Shown here in pieces: positions 15,079 to 23,335 of a stretch of 29,202 nt of DNA (position 1 is its first letter; each line of letters starts with the position of its first letter). The position numbers were made by a program, and so were the translations under genes. The stretch comes from CAZFMJ01 sp964520045 (GTDB lineage: Bacteria; Elusimicrobiota; Elusimicrobia; Elusimicrobiales; CAZFMJ01). The stretch covers positions 1 through 29,202 of the forward strand of contig CAZFMJ010000033.1 of the NCBI GenBank assembly GCA_964520045.1, read 5' to 3'. Below the pieces are notes generated by a model that worked only from the letters and a program-made list of their open reading frames with translations, ran no database searches and was not told where the DNA came from.

Positions 15079-16880
15079 AAAATATAAGACAAATCGGGAT
15101 TTGGATATTAAGTTTTTTTCTTCTACTGATGGTTTATCAAAGCTTTAAAAGCGCGGGAATAGAGCGCAGTATCCCGTACTCCGAATTTAAGCAGAAGATG
15201 CGGTCCGGAACGGTGTCGAAAGTTTCTGTTCGGCCGGATCTTATCCGCGGGGAGACGAAAGACGGAGTCAAGTTCCGCACTATCCCGATGGATGATTCCA
15301 AATTGGTCGAAGACATGGAATCCTCCGGAGTGACCTCGTTCGCCGGCGAAGCTGATAAGAGCTGGATAATGCAGATGCTGGGCAGCATATTCTGGATAGC
15401 GCTTTTTTTCTTTCTTTGGTGGCTCTTTTTTATCAGGCAGGCGCAGATGGGCGGGAAGCAGGCTCTTTCTTTCGGGAGGTCAAAAGCCAAACAGCAGGAT
15501 TTAAAAAAACAAAAAATTACGTTCAAAGACGTCGCGGGGTGCGATGAAACCAAAGAAGAGCTTCAGGATATAATCGATTATCTTAAAAAACCCAAAAAAT
15601 ATCAGCGGCTTGGAGGAGAGCTTCCCAAAGGCGTGCTTCTTTACGGTCCTCCCGGCACCGGAAAAACTCTGCTGGCTAAAGCCGTGGCCGGAGAAGGGGG
15701 GGTGCCGTTTTTTACCTCTTCCGGCTCGGAATTCGTGGAAATGTTCGTGGGGGTAGGGGCTTCGCGGGTCAGAGATCTATTCGAGCAGGCCAAGAAAAAC
15801 GCGCCCTCAATAGTTTTCGTTGACGAACTTGATGCCGTGGGACGGCACCGCTTTGCCGGAATAGGCGGAGGGCATGATGAGAGGGAACAGACTTTAAATC
15901 AGCTTCTTGTGGAGCTGGACGGCTTTGAGCCCAAAACGGGAGTAATACTCATAGGTTCGACGAACAGGCCGGATGTTCTTGATCCCGCCCTGCTTAGGCC
16001 GGGAAGATTTGACAGACATATAAATGTGCCGGTGCCGGACTCGAAGGGGCGTCTGGAGATACTTCAACTGCATGCGAAGAAAATAAAAGTTTCGCCGGTT
16101 GCGGACCTTTCCGTCATCGCCAGGCGCACGCCGGGGTTTGTCGGGTCTGATCTCGCCAATATAATAAATGAGTCCGCCCTGCTTGCGGCAAGAAAGGATA
16201 AACTCTATGTCGAACAGCAGGACCTGGAAGAGTCGATAGAAAGGGTTATGGCCGGGCCGCAGAGAAGAAGCAGGATAATATCCGACCGGGAAAAGAAAAT
16301 AATCGCATATCATGAAGGCGGGCATGCCCTTGTGGCCAGATTCCTGCCCGGGTGCGACCCTGTGCATAAAGTTTCTATAGTGCCGCGCGGGCCGGCGCTT
16401 GGATATACGCTTCAATTGCCGCTGGAGGACAAATACCTTACTACGCGCACCGAAATTTTCAATAAATTGTCGGTTTTGCTCGGGGGAAGATGCGCCGAGG
16501 AGATCGTTTTCAGCGAGATCACCACGGGCGCTCACGACGATCTTGTAAAGGTTACGGGATATGCCCAGAAAATGGTGACGGAATTCGGGATGAGCGAAAA
16601 AATAGGGCCGATTTCCCTGAAAAAGGACGAAAGCGAGGTGTTTTTGGGCCGTGATCTCACGCGCCAATCCACCTACTCCGAGGAAACGGCGCGAAGCATA
16701 GACAGCGAAATCAGCCGGCTGATCACCTCGGCGTATGCAAGAACCAAAGAAATAATAAATTCGCACAGGCGGGAACTTGATCTCATTGCCGCGAAGCTTG
16801 TGGAAAAGGAATCCCTGGATTCCGACGAGCTTAATGCAATTTTAAGCACAGACGAAAAGACGGTCGCGCAGACCGCATAG
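15075..16880 (+). CDS. ftsH: ATP-dependent zinc metalloprotease FtsH
   Basis: FtsH is a membrane-anchored hexameric AAA+ protease that degrades misfolded membrane proteins and some regulators. The 601-residue product has two membrane segments (about 6-22 and 99-120) flanking a periplasmic domain. The AAA+ module has Walker A GPPGTGKT at 191-198, Walker B IVFVDELDAVGR and the second region of homology ending RPGRFDR. The M41 protease domain carries the zinc motif HEGGH (413-417), where most homologues have HEAGH, and a probable third ligand D489 in GAHDDLV. The length is slightly below many homologues because the C-terminal tail is short. It lies between hpt and cdaA in one operon. Confidence 0.98.
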   Translation: MKNIRQIGIWILSFFLLLMVYQSFKSAGIERSIPYSEFKQKMRSGTVSKVSVRPDLIRGETKDGVKFRTIPMDDSKLVEDMESSGVTSFAGEADKSWIMQMLGSIFWIALFFFLWWLFFIRQAQMGGKQALSFGRSKAKQQDLKKQKITFKDVAGCDETKEELQDIIDYLKKPKKYQRLGGELPKGVLLYGPPGTGKTLLAKAVAGEGGVPFFTSSGSEFVEMFVGVGASRVRDLFEQAKKNAPSIVFVDELDAVGRHRFAGIGGGHDEREQTLNQLLVELDGFEPKTGVILIGSTNRPDVLDPALLRPGRFDRHINVPVPDSKGRLEILQLHAKKIKVSPVADLSVIARRTPGFVGSDLANIINESALLAARKDKLYVEQQDLEESIERVMAGPQRRSRIISDREKKIIAYHEGGHALVARFLPGCDPVHKVSIVPRGPALGYTLQLPLEDKYLTTRTEIFNKLSVLLGGRCAEEIVFSEITTGAHDDLVKVTGYAQKMVTEFGMSEKIGPISLKKDESEVFLGRDLTRQSTYSEETARSIDSEISRLITSAYARTKEIINSHRRELDLIAAKLVEKESLDSDELNAILSTDEKTVAQTA

Positions 16881-16884
16881 CACT

Positions 16885-17655
16885 ATGTCCTATTTCTGGA
16901 ATGCGATAGATATTCTTGCGGTTTACTACTTCGTGTACAGGGTGATACTTTTCATCTACGGCACAAGGGCTATGCATGCCGTGTGGGGAGTGCTGATTCT
17001 GGCTTTTATCACGTCGGTCGCAAAATCTTTTCATCTTACCGCTACGATATGGCTCCTGCAGCAATTTTGGCTGGCCGGGGTATTCCTTCTTGTTATAGTA
17101 TTTCAGCCGGAAATAAGATCGGCGCTTGCGGATCTCGGAACCAGACCGCTGGGTCGGATATTGGTATCGCGGGAATTCGAGTTCATAAAGGAATTGATGG
17201 ATGCGGTAAGATATTGCGCGGAAAACCGCATAGGCCTGCTTATCGCGCTGGAGCAGGAAATGGGGCTTCGCGATATCGTCGAAACCGGAGTTTCCATCAA
17301 TGCCGAGATAAGCAAGGAACTTATACTTTCTATTTTCAACACGAAATCCCCTCTGCATGACGGGGCCGTAGTGGTGGCGCGCAGCCGCCTGGTGTCCGCC
17401 GGATGCACGCTTCCTCTTACGCAGCAGCAGGAACTTTCTAAAATACTCGGGATGCGCCACAGGGCCGCCGTAGGCTTAAGCGAAGTGTGCGATGCGTTTA
17501 TTCTTGTGGTTTCGGAAGAAACAGGCTCAATTTCAATAACAAGGGAAGGAAAAATACAGCGCAAAGTGAACGCCGATGAAATTGAGAAACAGCTTTACGA
17601 TCTTTACCGTTCCAGGGCGGAAAAAACGCTGCTTCGAAGGACGATAAGGGCTTAA
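16885..17655 (+). CDS. cdaA: Membrane diadenylate cyclase CdaA
   Basis: CdaA condenses two ATP into cyclic di-AMP, a second messenger for osmolyte, K+ and cell-wall control. The 256-residue protein has three N-terminal membrane segments (about 7-25, 31-48, 57-74) and a DAC (DisA_N) domain at about 95-225 with the two catalytic motifs: D159-G-A in SPLHDGAVV and R191-H-R in GMRHRAAVGLSE. There is no DisA-type DNA-binding domain. The TM segments plus DAC layout is that of CdaA (YbbP). It is followed at 4 bases by a micro-ORF resembling the membrane anchor of its usual regulator CdaR, and then by glmM. Confidence 0.95.
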   Translation: MSYFWNAIDILAVYYFVYRVILFIYGTRAMHAVWGVLILAFITSVAKSFHLTATIWLLQQFWLAGVFLLVIVFQPEIRSALADLGTRPLGRILVSREFEFIKELMDAVRYCAENRIGLLIALEQEMGLRDIVETGVSINAEISKELILSIFNTKSPLHDGAVVVARSRLVSAGCTLPLTQQQELSKILGMRHRAAVGLSEVCDAFILVVSEETGSISITREGKIQRKVNADEIEKQLYDLYRSRAEKTLLRRTIRA

Positions 17656-17659
17656 ACGG

Positions 17660-17749
17660 ATGAATATACCCGAGGCGATAAAAAAGAACTGGCACATAAA
17701 ACTGCTTTCTCTGGTGATAGCGCTGCTGATCTGGTATTTCAGCGCTTAA
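17660..17749 (+). CDS. 29-residue CdaR/YbbR-like membrane-anchor micro-ORF
   Basis: The ORF encodes 29 residues: a short polar start (MNIPEAIKKN) and WHIKLLSLVIALLIWYFSA, then TAA. The pattern N-W-x-x-K-L-L-S-L-x-x-A-x-L-x-W-[FY] is the single transmembrane anchor found at the N-terminus of YbbR/CdaR proteins. The position, 4 bases after cdaA and before glmM, is exactly where cdaR stands in the classical cdaA-cdaR-glmM order. The extracytoplasmic YbbR repeats that should follow are missing; the next 170 bases cannot encode even one. AAGGG at 17646-17650 gives a plausible ribosome binding site. It may be a remnant of a deleted cdaR or a functional micro-protein; both are inferences. Confidence 0.65.
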   Translation: MNIPEAIKKNWHIKLLSLVIALLIWYFSA

Positions 17750-17774
17750 ATACTATGGGGCATAGGATTGGCCT

Positions 17775-17890
17775 TCCCAAACGATCCTTAAATGCCGTGA
17801 GTTTGGGACAGTCCAATACGCACCGCCTTTAAGGAAAGTATTGGACGCAAAAAGCACATAAACAGTAAAACATCTATTTTTGTGCCTTTT
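17775..17890. repeat. Three consecutive hairpins in the cdaA-glmM gap
   Basis: Hairpin 1: TCCCAAAC (17775-17782) with GTTTGGGA (17801-17808). Hairpin 2: GTCCAATAC (17811-17819) with GTATTGGAC (17838-17846), perfect over nine pairs. Hairpin 3: AAAAAGCACA (17849-17858) with TGTGCCTTTT (17881-17890), one mismatch. They fill the 170-base gap after the CdaR-like micro-ORF. None is a textbook terminator; hairpin 3 ends in TTTT and might terminate weakly. Confidence 0.6.
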
Positions 17891-17919
17891 GTGCATTATT
17901 GCGGCTAAAGTTTTAATAT

Positions 17920-19317
17920 ATGGAAAAACTCTTCGGGACAGACGGAATAAGAGGGGTGGCCGGCCGATATCCGCTTAATAAGGATATGATACGCAAGGCC
18001 GGATTTGTTGCGGCCGCCGTTATCGCTTCAAAGGGAAAGGCGAATAACAGGACCAATGGCGCCGGGATGTATGCGCTTATGGGCCGTGATTCCAGAAAAT
18101 CCGGCGTTGAAATAGGCAGATTTCTTGCGGAAGGAATGAACCTTGCCGGCGTTAAAATCGCGGATATGGGAATAATCCCTACTCCGGCGGTGGCGTATCT
18201 TGCTTCAAAGACGGCGGCCGTATGCGGGGTGGTTGTTTCGGCCAGTCATAATCCCCCTGAATTCAACGGCATTAAATTTTTTTCTTCGGAAGGGTTTAAG
18301 CTGGAGGATGAGATAGAGCGTGAAATTGAGGCGAAAATTTTCGATTTAAAACTGGAGATAGGCAGACTGCCCGCCGCTGTTTCCGCGGCAGCCGGATATA
18401 ATCCCGTGATACGGCATCGGGATGCCGTCGGAATGTATGCGGAATTTATAAGAAGCACCATGCCGGCGGATGTTGATTTTTCGGGGCTTAAAATAGTTCT
18501 TGACTGCGCGAACGGAGCGGCCTATAAAATAGCCCCGATGATTTTCCGGGCGCTTAACGCGCAAATACGGGTTATCGGATGCAGGCCCGACGGCGGAAAT
18601 ATAAATCTGGGCTGCGGAGCTCTTGATACGGCCGCGATGCGGAAAGAGACGGTCCGCTGGGGAGCGGATTGTGGCATAAGTCTTGACGGAGATGCCGACA
18701 GGGCGGTTTTTGCCGACGAAAACGGGGCGGTTTTTGACGGGGACGATGTAATGGCCATGGCGGCGGGCGAACTGCATTCCGCCAATCGTTTGCGGCGCTG
18801 CGGGGTCGTGGTCACGGTGATGTCGAATTACGGACTTTTGCAGTATCTCGAGGCTTTGGGCATAAAAACCGTTCAGGTGCCGGTGGGAGACAAAAATGTG
18901 ACGGCCGCCCTTGAAAAAGAGCGGCTGAGTCTGGGAGGAGAAGCCTCCGGCCATATAATTTTCAGGGATTTCGCCCCCACGGGGGACGGAATTCTTACCG
19001 CGGTCCAAACGCTTTGCATAATGAAGCGGGCCGGCCGCTCTCTGGGCTTTTTCCGGAAAAAGTGGAAAAGATGTCCGCAGATCTTGGAGTCGGTAAAAGT
19101 AAGCGAAAAAATTCCGGTGAATTCCATAAGCGGATTTTCAGCGAAAATAAACAGGCTGGAAAAAAGCATGGGGGGAAAGGGGAGGATTTTTGTCAGGTAT
19201 TCGGGCACGGAGCCGCTTCTGCGGGTTTTGGTGGAAGGTCCCTCAAAAAAACAGATAGCGGAGATCGCCCGTGAATTGATAGAGCATTATAAAAAATATC
19301 TGGAGGCCGGAAAATGA
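17920..19317 (+). CDS. glmM: Phosphoglucosamine mutase
   Basis: GlmM interconverts glucosamine-6-phosphate and glucosamine-1-phosphate, the second step to UDP-GlcNAc. The 465-residue protein begins MEKLFGTDGIRGVAG and has the phosphoserine loop VVSASHNPPEFNGIKFF with S109. The Mg-binding loop SLDGDADRAVF holds D256, D258 and D260. The sugar-binding region includes GGEASGHIIF, and the C-terminal phosphate-binding loop is RYSGTEPLLRVLVEG. FGTDGIRG and the glmS gene two genes downstream favour GlmM over other phosphohexomutases. It is slightly longer than usual because of an Asn-rich insertion near residue 43. There is no Shine-Dalgarno sequence; TAAAGT at 17906-17911 could be a -10 giving a near-leaderless message. 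pdxJ overlaps as ATGA. Confidence 0.96.
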   Translation: MEKLFGTDGIRGVAGRYPLNKDMIRKAGFVAAAVIASKGKANNRTNGAGMYALMGRDSRKSGVEIGRFLAEGMNLAGVKIADMGIIPTPAVAYLASKTAAVCGVVVSASHNPPEFNGIKFFSSEGFKLEDEIEREIEAKIFDLKLEIGRLPAAVSAAAGYNPVIRHRDAVGMYAEFIRSTMPADVDFSGLKIVLDCANGAAYKIAPMIFRALNAQIRVIGCRPDGGNINLGCGALDTAAMRKETVRWGADCGISLDGDADRAVFADENGAVFDGDDVMAMAAGELHSANRLRRCGVVVTVMSNYGLLQYLEALGIKTVQVPVGDKNVTAALEKERLSLGGEASGHIIFRDFAPTGDGILTAVQTLCIMKRAGRSLGFFRKKWKRCPQILESVKVSEKIPVNSISGFSAKINRLEKSMGGKGRIFVRYSGTEPLLRVLVEGPSKKQIAEIARELIEHYKKYLEAGK

Positions 19318-20030
19318 AAATTAAACTAGGCGTTAATATAGACCACTTTGCCACTCTCAGGCAGGCGCGCAGGGAATCCGTTCCGGATCCCGTGGAGGCG
19401 GCAAGGGTATGTCTTGCTTCGGGAGCGGATATGATAGTTGTTCATTTGAGGCAGGACAGACGGCACATACAGGATTATGACCTGGCCAAGCTCAGGTCCG
19501 AGATAAAAGGCATGATCCATCTGGAAATGGCTTGTGTTCCGGAAATGGAAAAAATCGCGCTTAAAATACGGCCTGATTCCGTATGCATTGTTCCCGAGGC
19601 TAAGCATGAGGTTACTACGCAGGGCGGGCTTAAGCTCACCGGCAAAACGGCTCATATTGAAAAATGCGTCGCAAAACTTGCCAAAACGGGAATAAGCGTC
19701 AGTCTGTTTGTGGATCCCAATGCCGCCGAAATAAGGATCGCGCATAAAATAGGAGCTTCCACCGTGGAGCTCTGCACGAGCAGATATGCCGCCACGCACG
19801 GCCAAAGCAGGCAGGTGGAAGAGCTGGAAAAACTTCAGCTTGCCGGATTTTTGGCAAAGGAATTAAAACTGCATCTTCATGCAGGGCACGGACTTGATTA
19901 TCATAATGCGGCGCCGGTGGCCAGAATAGATTCGATGGAATGTCTTAATATCGGATATTCCATAGTCAGCAGAGCCCTTTTTGCCGGATTGAAATCCGCC
20001 GTATCTGAAATGAAGCGGCTTATTCAATAA
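19314..20030 (+). CDS. pdxJ: Pyridoxine 5'-phosphate synthase
   Basis: PdxJ condenses 1-deoxyxylulose-5-phosphate with 3-amino-1-hydroxyacetone phosphate to pyridoxine 5'-phosphate, the last ring-forming step of DXP-dependent vitamin B6 synthesis. The 238-residue TIM-barrel protein shows the family hallmarks: KLGVNIDHFATLRQARR, VVHLRQDRRHIQD, HLEMACVPEM, VPEAKHEVTTQGGLKL, STVELCTSRYA and HAGHGLDYHNAAP near the C-terminus. The ATG overlaps the end of glmM by four bases, giving translational coupling. IspE later in the same gene series also draws on the DXP branch point. A 130-base gap to glmS follows. Confidence 0.97.
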   Translation: MKIKLGVNIDHFATLRQARRESVPDPVEAARVCLASGADMIVVHLRQDRRHIQDYDLAKLRSEIKGMIHLEMACVPEMEKIALKIRPDSVCIVPEAKHEVTTQGGLKLTGKTAHIEKCVAKLAKTGISVSLFVDPNAAEIRIAHKIGASTVELCTSRYAATHGQSRQVEELEKLQLAGFLAKELKLHLHAGHGLDYHNAAPVARIDSMECLNIGYSIVSRALFAGLKSAVSEMKRLIQ

Positions 20031-20160
20031 TATGTGAAGGCAGGGCGGCGCGTGCTGTCGGCCTGAATGTCCCGATGTAGATATTACCCGCGCCTTTCCG
20101 CCGCTGCAGCGTTGGCGCCAGCCTGACCGAGGGGTTCTACAGTCTAATAAACCTGATTAT
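20031..20160 (+). promoter_or_regulatory. pdxJ-glmS gap with palindromes and possible glmS promoter
   Basis: The gap is GC-rich and contains two adjacent perfect palindromes, CGCTGCAGCG (20102-20111) and TGGCGCCA (20113-20120). CTGACC (20123-20128) and TAATAA (20145-20150), spaced by 16 bases, could be a promoter starting a few bases before the glmS ATG. There is no Shine-Dalgarno sequence, and nothing that I can align to the glmS ribozyme. Confidence 0.35.
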
Positions 20161-22035
20161 ATGTGTGGAATAATAGGATACACCGGGAACAAAGAATCCG
20201 CCGCGGTAATATTGGACGGCCTTAAAAGGCTTGAATATCGCGGGTATGATTCGGCCGGGATAGCGATTATTTCGGGCGGCCGCCTGGAGCTTCGCAGAAC
20301 CACCGGCAAGGTGCAGGCTTTGGATAACATCGTCCGCAAATCTCCCGTTTCCGGCAAAACGGGGGTCGGCCATACCAGATGGGCCACTCACGGCAAGCCG
20401 TCCGAAGAAAACGCCCATCCCCATACCGATTGCACCGGCGAAATTGTAGTGGTGCATAACGGGATCATAGAGAATTATATCGCTTTAAGAGAAAAACTTT
20501 CCGCTTCCGGACATAAATTCAATTCAGAAACAGACACCGAAGTGGTGGCCCATCTCATAGAAGAGCAGATAAAGTCGCTTTCAGCGTCCGGGAAATTAAG
20601 CGGAGAAGACTTTACGGAACCTCTGCTTTTTGAGGCCGTGCGGCGGACAACGGCGCAGATAAAAGGTTCTTACGCGCTCGGCATATTGTGGTCTAAATGC
20701 CCCGGCGTGCTGATGGGCGCAAAAATGAAAAGCCCGATGGTCGTCGGTATCGGCTCCGGAGAATATTTCCTTTCATCGGATATCGCCGCATTCCTGCCCT
20801 ATACCAAGAAAGTCGTGTTTCTTGAAGACGGCGAGATCGCCGTTTTGAAAAAAGATTCTTTAAGGCTTTTTAGCGTAGACGGAAAGAAACTGCAGAGAGA
20901 AAGCGTGCAGGTGCAGTGGGACAGGGCGATGGCCGAGAAGGGCGGATACAGGCATTTCATGCTTAAGGAAATCCATGAACAGCCGCAGGCGGTGGAAGAT
21001 ACCCTGCGGGGCCGCCTGCTTCCGTTCAGGGACGGCCTTCTCAAGAGGGAATGCGCGATAGAAACGGACGCGCTCAAGCAGATTTCCGGCATACAGATAG
21101 CGGCATGCGGCACGGCATACCATGCGGGGCTGGTGGCCAAATATATTTTTGAGCATTATGCCAAAATTCCGGCGCAGGTCGATATAGCGTCCGAATTCCG
21201 GTACCGCGAAACTCCGCTTGATAAAAACACCCTGCTTCTCGCCATAAGCCAGTCCGGAGAGACCGCCGACACTCTCGCGGCCGTGCGCGAAGCAAAAAAA
21301 GGGGGGCTAAAAAGTCTTGCGATATGCAACTGCATAGGCTCAACCATCACGCGCGACGCTGATTTCACTTTATATACGCACTGCGGTCCTGAAATAGGGG
21401 TGGCGTCCACCAAGGCTTTTCTGGGCCAGCTTTCCGCGATATATGTTTTTGCGCTTCATCTGGCGGCGGCCAGGGGCGCGATATCCGACAGGGACGGAAG
21501 GGAGTATGCCGAAGAACTGCTGAGGCTTCCGGGACTTGTGCAGAAAACGCTTGAACTTGAAGACCAGATAAAGGAAATGGCCGATAAATATGCCGGCAGG
21601 GAGCATTTTTTGTTTTTAGGGAGGCATGTTAATTTCCCCATTGCGCTGGAGGGAGCGCTGAAAATAAAAGAGATTTCTTATGTGCATGCCGAAGGATATG
21701 CCGGCGGAGAAATGAAGCACGGCCCTATCGCGATAATAGAAAACGGGATGCCCGTCATCGCTATCGCCACCGATTCAAGGGTTCAGGAAAAAATGGCGGG
21801 CAACATGGAAGAGGCTATCGCCAGAGGGGCAAAAGTGGTGGCGATAGTCAATAAAGGCGCGCACGGAATAAAATCCAAAGCGGATTCATATCTTGAGGTT
21901 CCCGCCGTTAACGAGTTTTTTTCGCCTGTTGTGAATGTCGTGCCGCTTCAGCTGTTTGCGTATTATATAGCCGTCGCCCGCGGCTGCGACGTGGATCAGC
22001 CCAGAAATCTTGCCAAAAGCGTTACCGTCGAATGA
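20161..22035 (+). CDS. glmS: Glutamine-fructose-6-phosphate aminotransferase (isomerizing)
   Basis: GlmS makes glucosamine-6-phosphate from fructose-6-phosphate and glutamine, the entry step of amino-sugar synthesis. The 624-residue protein starts MCGIIGYTGN, with the N-terminal nucleophile C2 exposed after Met removal. The glutaminase domain includes GVGHTRWATHGKPSEENAHPH and VVHNGIIENY. Two SIS domains follow (ISQSGETADTLAAVREAK; HAEGYAGGEMKHGPIAII), and the protein ends DVDQPRNLAKSVTVE, the conserved C-terminal tail. The length is normal. It works directly upstream of GlmM. acpS overlaps its stop as ATGA. Confidence 0.98.
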   Translation: MCGIIGYTGNKESAAVILDGLKRLEYRGYDSAGIAIISGGRLELRRTTGKVQALDNIVRKSPVSGKTGVGHTRWATHGKPSEENAHPHTDCTGEIVVVHNGIIENYIALREKLSASGHKFNSETDTEVVAHLIEEQIKSLSASGKLSGEDFTEPLLFEAVRRTTAQIKGSYALGILWSKCPGVLMGAKMKSPMVVGIGSGEYFLSSDIAAFLPYTKKVVFLEDGEIAVLKKDSLRLFSVDGKKLQRESVQVQWDRAMAEKGGYRHFMLKEIHEQPQAVEDTLRGRLLPFRDGLLKRECAIETDALKQISGIQIAACGTAYHAGLVAKYIFEHYAKIPAQVDIASEFRYRETPLDKNTLLLAISQSGETADTLAAVREAKKGGLKSLAICNCIGSTITRDADFTLYTHCGPEIGVASTKAFLGQLSAIYVFALHLAAARGAISDRDGREYAEELLRLPGLVQKTLELEDQIKEMADKYAGREHFLFLGRHVNFPIALEGALKIKEISYVHAEGYAGGEMKHGPIAIIENGMPVIAIATDSRVQEKMAGNMEEAIARGAKVVAIVNKGAHGIKSKADSYLEVPAVNEFFSPVVNVVPLQLFAYYIAVARGCDVDQPRNLAKSVTVE

Positions 22036-22424
22036 AAAACGAACGGCCGGCGCCTCCGTCTATCGGCGGTATTATAGGAATAGGCTCCGATATCGTTGAA
22101 ATAAAACGCATAAAAAAACTCGTCTGCCGCAATAAATATTTTCTTTCAAGGGTTTTCACCGAGAGCGAACTTAAATACTGCCTGGGCAAAAAAAACCAGT
22201 ATCAGCGGCTTGCCGTACGGTTTGCGGCCAAGGAAGCGGTGTGGAAAGCCACGGGATTTAAGGGTATGCCTTTGCGCAATATTTCAATAGTAAAATCTCC
22301 CGGAGGAAAGCCCGGCGTGCGGTGCGCTGATCCCAGGGCCGGAAATATTCATATACATATTTCGCTTTCCCATTCCGACGATTATGCCACGGCGGTGGCC
22401 TTGGCGGTGAGAATAAAAAAATGA
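22032..22424 (+). CDS. acpS: Holo-[acyl-carrier-protein] synthase
   Basis: AcpS transfers 4'-phosphopantetheine from CoA to acyl carrier protein, activating fatty-acid synthesis. The 130-residue protein has the metal-binding GIGSDIVEIKRI (about residues 16-27), the Glu-containing RFAAKEAVWKATG, and SLSHSDDYATAVAL near the C-terminus. The N-terminus is about ten residues longer than common AcpS proteins, but the ATGA overlap with glmS supports this start. It is followed with another ATGA overlap by the NAD(P)HX dehydratase gene, a pairing common in bacteria. Confidence 0.95.
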   Translation: MKNERPAPPSIGGIIGIGSDIVEIKRIKKLVCRNKYFLSRVFTESELKYCLGKKNQYQRLAVRFAAKEAVWKATGFKGMPLRNISIVKSPGGKPGVRCADPRAGNIHIHISLSHSDDYATAVALAVRIKK

Positions 22425-23335
22425 AGACAGCGGAAATAACGGTCAAAAGGCTTAAAGGCGTTCTTGGAAAAAGGGGCAAAGACTGCCATAAGGGCGATTT
22501 CGGCAGGGTGCTTATCATAGCCGGCTCGCGCGGGATGCCGGGCGCCGGCGTATTGGCGGCAAAGGCGGCCCTTAAAGCGGGGGCCGGACTTGTCACCCTG
22601 GCCGTGCCCGAGAGCCAGCAGCAGGCGGCCTGCGCCGTTCCGGAACTCCTTATCATGCCTCTGCCGGAATCGGGGGGGGCCGTGAACGCGTCCGCCGCCG
22701 AAGAAATCCTGAAACGGCATGCGGAAAAAAATTATGATCTTGCCGTTATAGGCCCGGGTCTTTCCTGCGGCATAGGCGTATCTGTTTTTGTGCGGACGGT
22801 GCTGCGCCGGTTGAAAACGCCGTTTATCGTCGACGCGGATGCGCTCAATGCCGCGGCGGCGGGGGACGGTCTGCGGGATGTTTTCCCCAGAGAAATCCCC
22901 TGTATCCTTACGCCGCATCCCGGGGAAATGCGCAGGCTTATGGCCGCGGCCGCCGGTCCGCAGGAGTCTGACCGCATAGATACCGCGGTAAAACTTTCTT
23001 TTGAAACCGGAAAAGTGGTCGTTTACAAAGGGTATCGGACGGTTATAACCGACGCGGTTTCCGTGTTTATCAATCCGACCGGAAATCCCGCCCTTGCCAA
23101 AGCCGGCGTCGGCGACGTGTTGTCCGGGCTTATAGCCGGTTTCTGGGCGCAGCACGGCAAGGCCGCTGGAGGATTTACTCTTTCCGGAGGATTGGAATGC
23201 GCCTGTCTGGGCGTATATATACACGGACTTTGCGCGGATCTGGCGCAGAAAGAACTTACCGAAAGATGCGTTCTTGCCGGAGAACTGCTGAATTACCTGC
23301 CGAAGGCGTTAAGAAAAATAAATCCGAAGTTATGA
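22421..23335 (+). CDS. nnrD: ADP-dependent (S)-NAD(P)H-hydrate dehydratase
   Basis: This repair enzyme dehydrates damaged NAD(P)H hydrates back to NAD(P)H using ADP (or ATP). The 304-residue protein is a ribokinase-fold YjeF C-terminal-type domain: HKGDFGRVLIIAGSRGMPGAG near the start, PGLSCGIG, VDADALNAAAAG, ILTPHPGEMRRLM and NPTGNPALAKAGVGDVLSGLIAGF with the catalytic Asp in GVGDVLSG. The N-terminal NnrE epimerase domain that is fused in many bacteria is absent here. It overlaps acpS and thiL by four bases at each end. Confidence 0.94.
   Translation: MKTAEITVKRLKGVLGKRGKDCHKGDFGRVLIIAGSRGMPGAGVLAAKAALKAGAGLVTLAVPESQQQAACAVPELLIMPLPESGGAVNASAAEEILKRHAEKNYDLAVIGPGLSCGIGVSVFVRTVLRRLKTPFIVDADALNAAAAGDGLRDVFPREIPCILTPHPGEMRRLMAAAAGPQESDRIDTAVKLSFETGKVVVYKGYRTVITDAVSVFINPTGNPALAKAGVGDVLSGLIAGFWAQHGKAAGGFTLSGGLECACLGVYIHGLCADLAQKELTERCVLAGELLNYLPKALRKINPKL

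Noticed and set aside
15894..16766. Long open frame (290 codons) on the minus strand opposite ftsH
   Set aside because: It is the antisense of a highly conserved gene, its translation has no recognisable domain, and long antisense frames are expected at this GC content.
16885..17655. DNA-scanning protein DisA instead of CdaA
   Set aside because: The protein has three N-terminal membrane segments and no C-terminal helix-hairpin-helix DNA-binding domain.
20031..20160. glmS ribozyme upstream of glmS
   Set aside because: The conserved core (for example the GACGAGG-type segment and double pseudoknot order) could not be found, and the gap is short for it.
22382..23224. 280-codon minus-strand open frame opposite acpS/nnrD
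   Set aside because: The plus strand encodes clear AcpS and NnrD motifs across the whole stretch; the antisense translation is Arg/Gly-rich and motif-free.
23197..23331. N-terminal extension of thiL
   Set aside because: It is an out-of-frame reading of nnrD; the family N-terminus begins at 23332 with an ATGA overlap.
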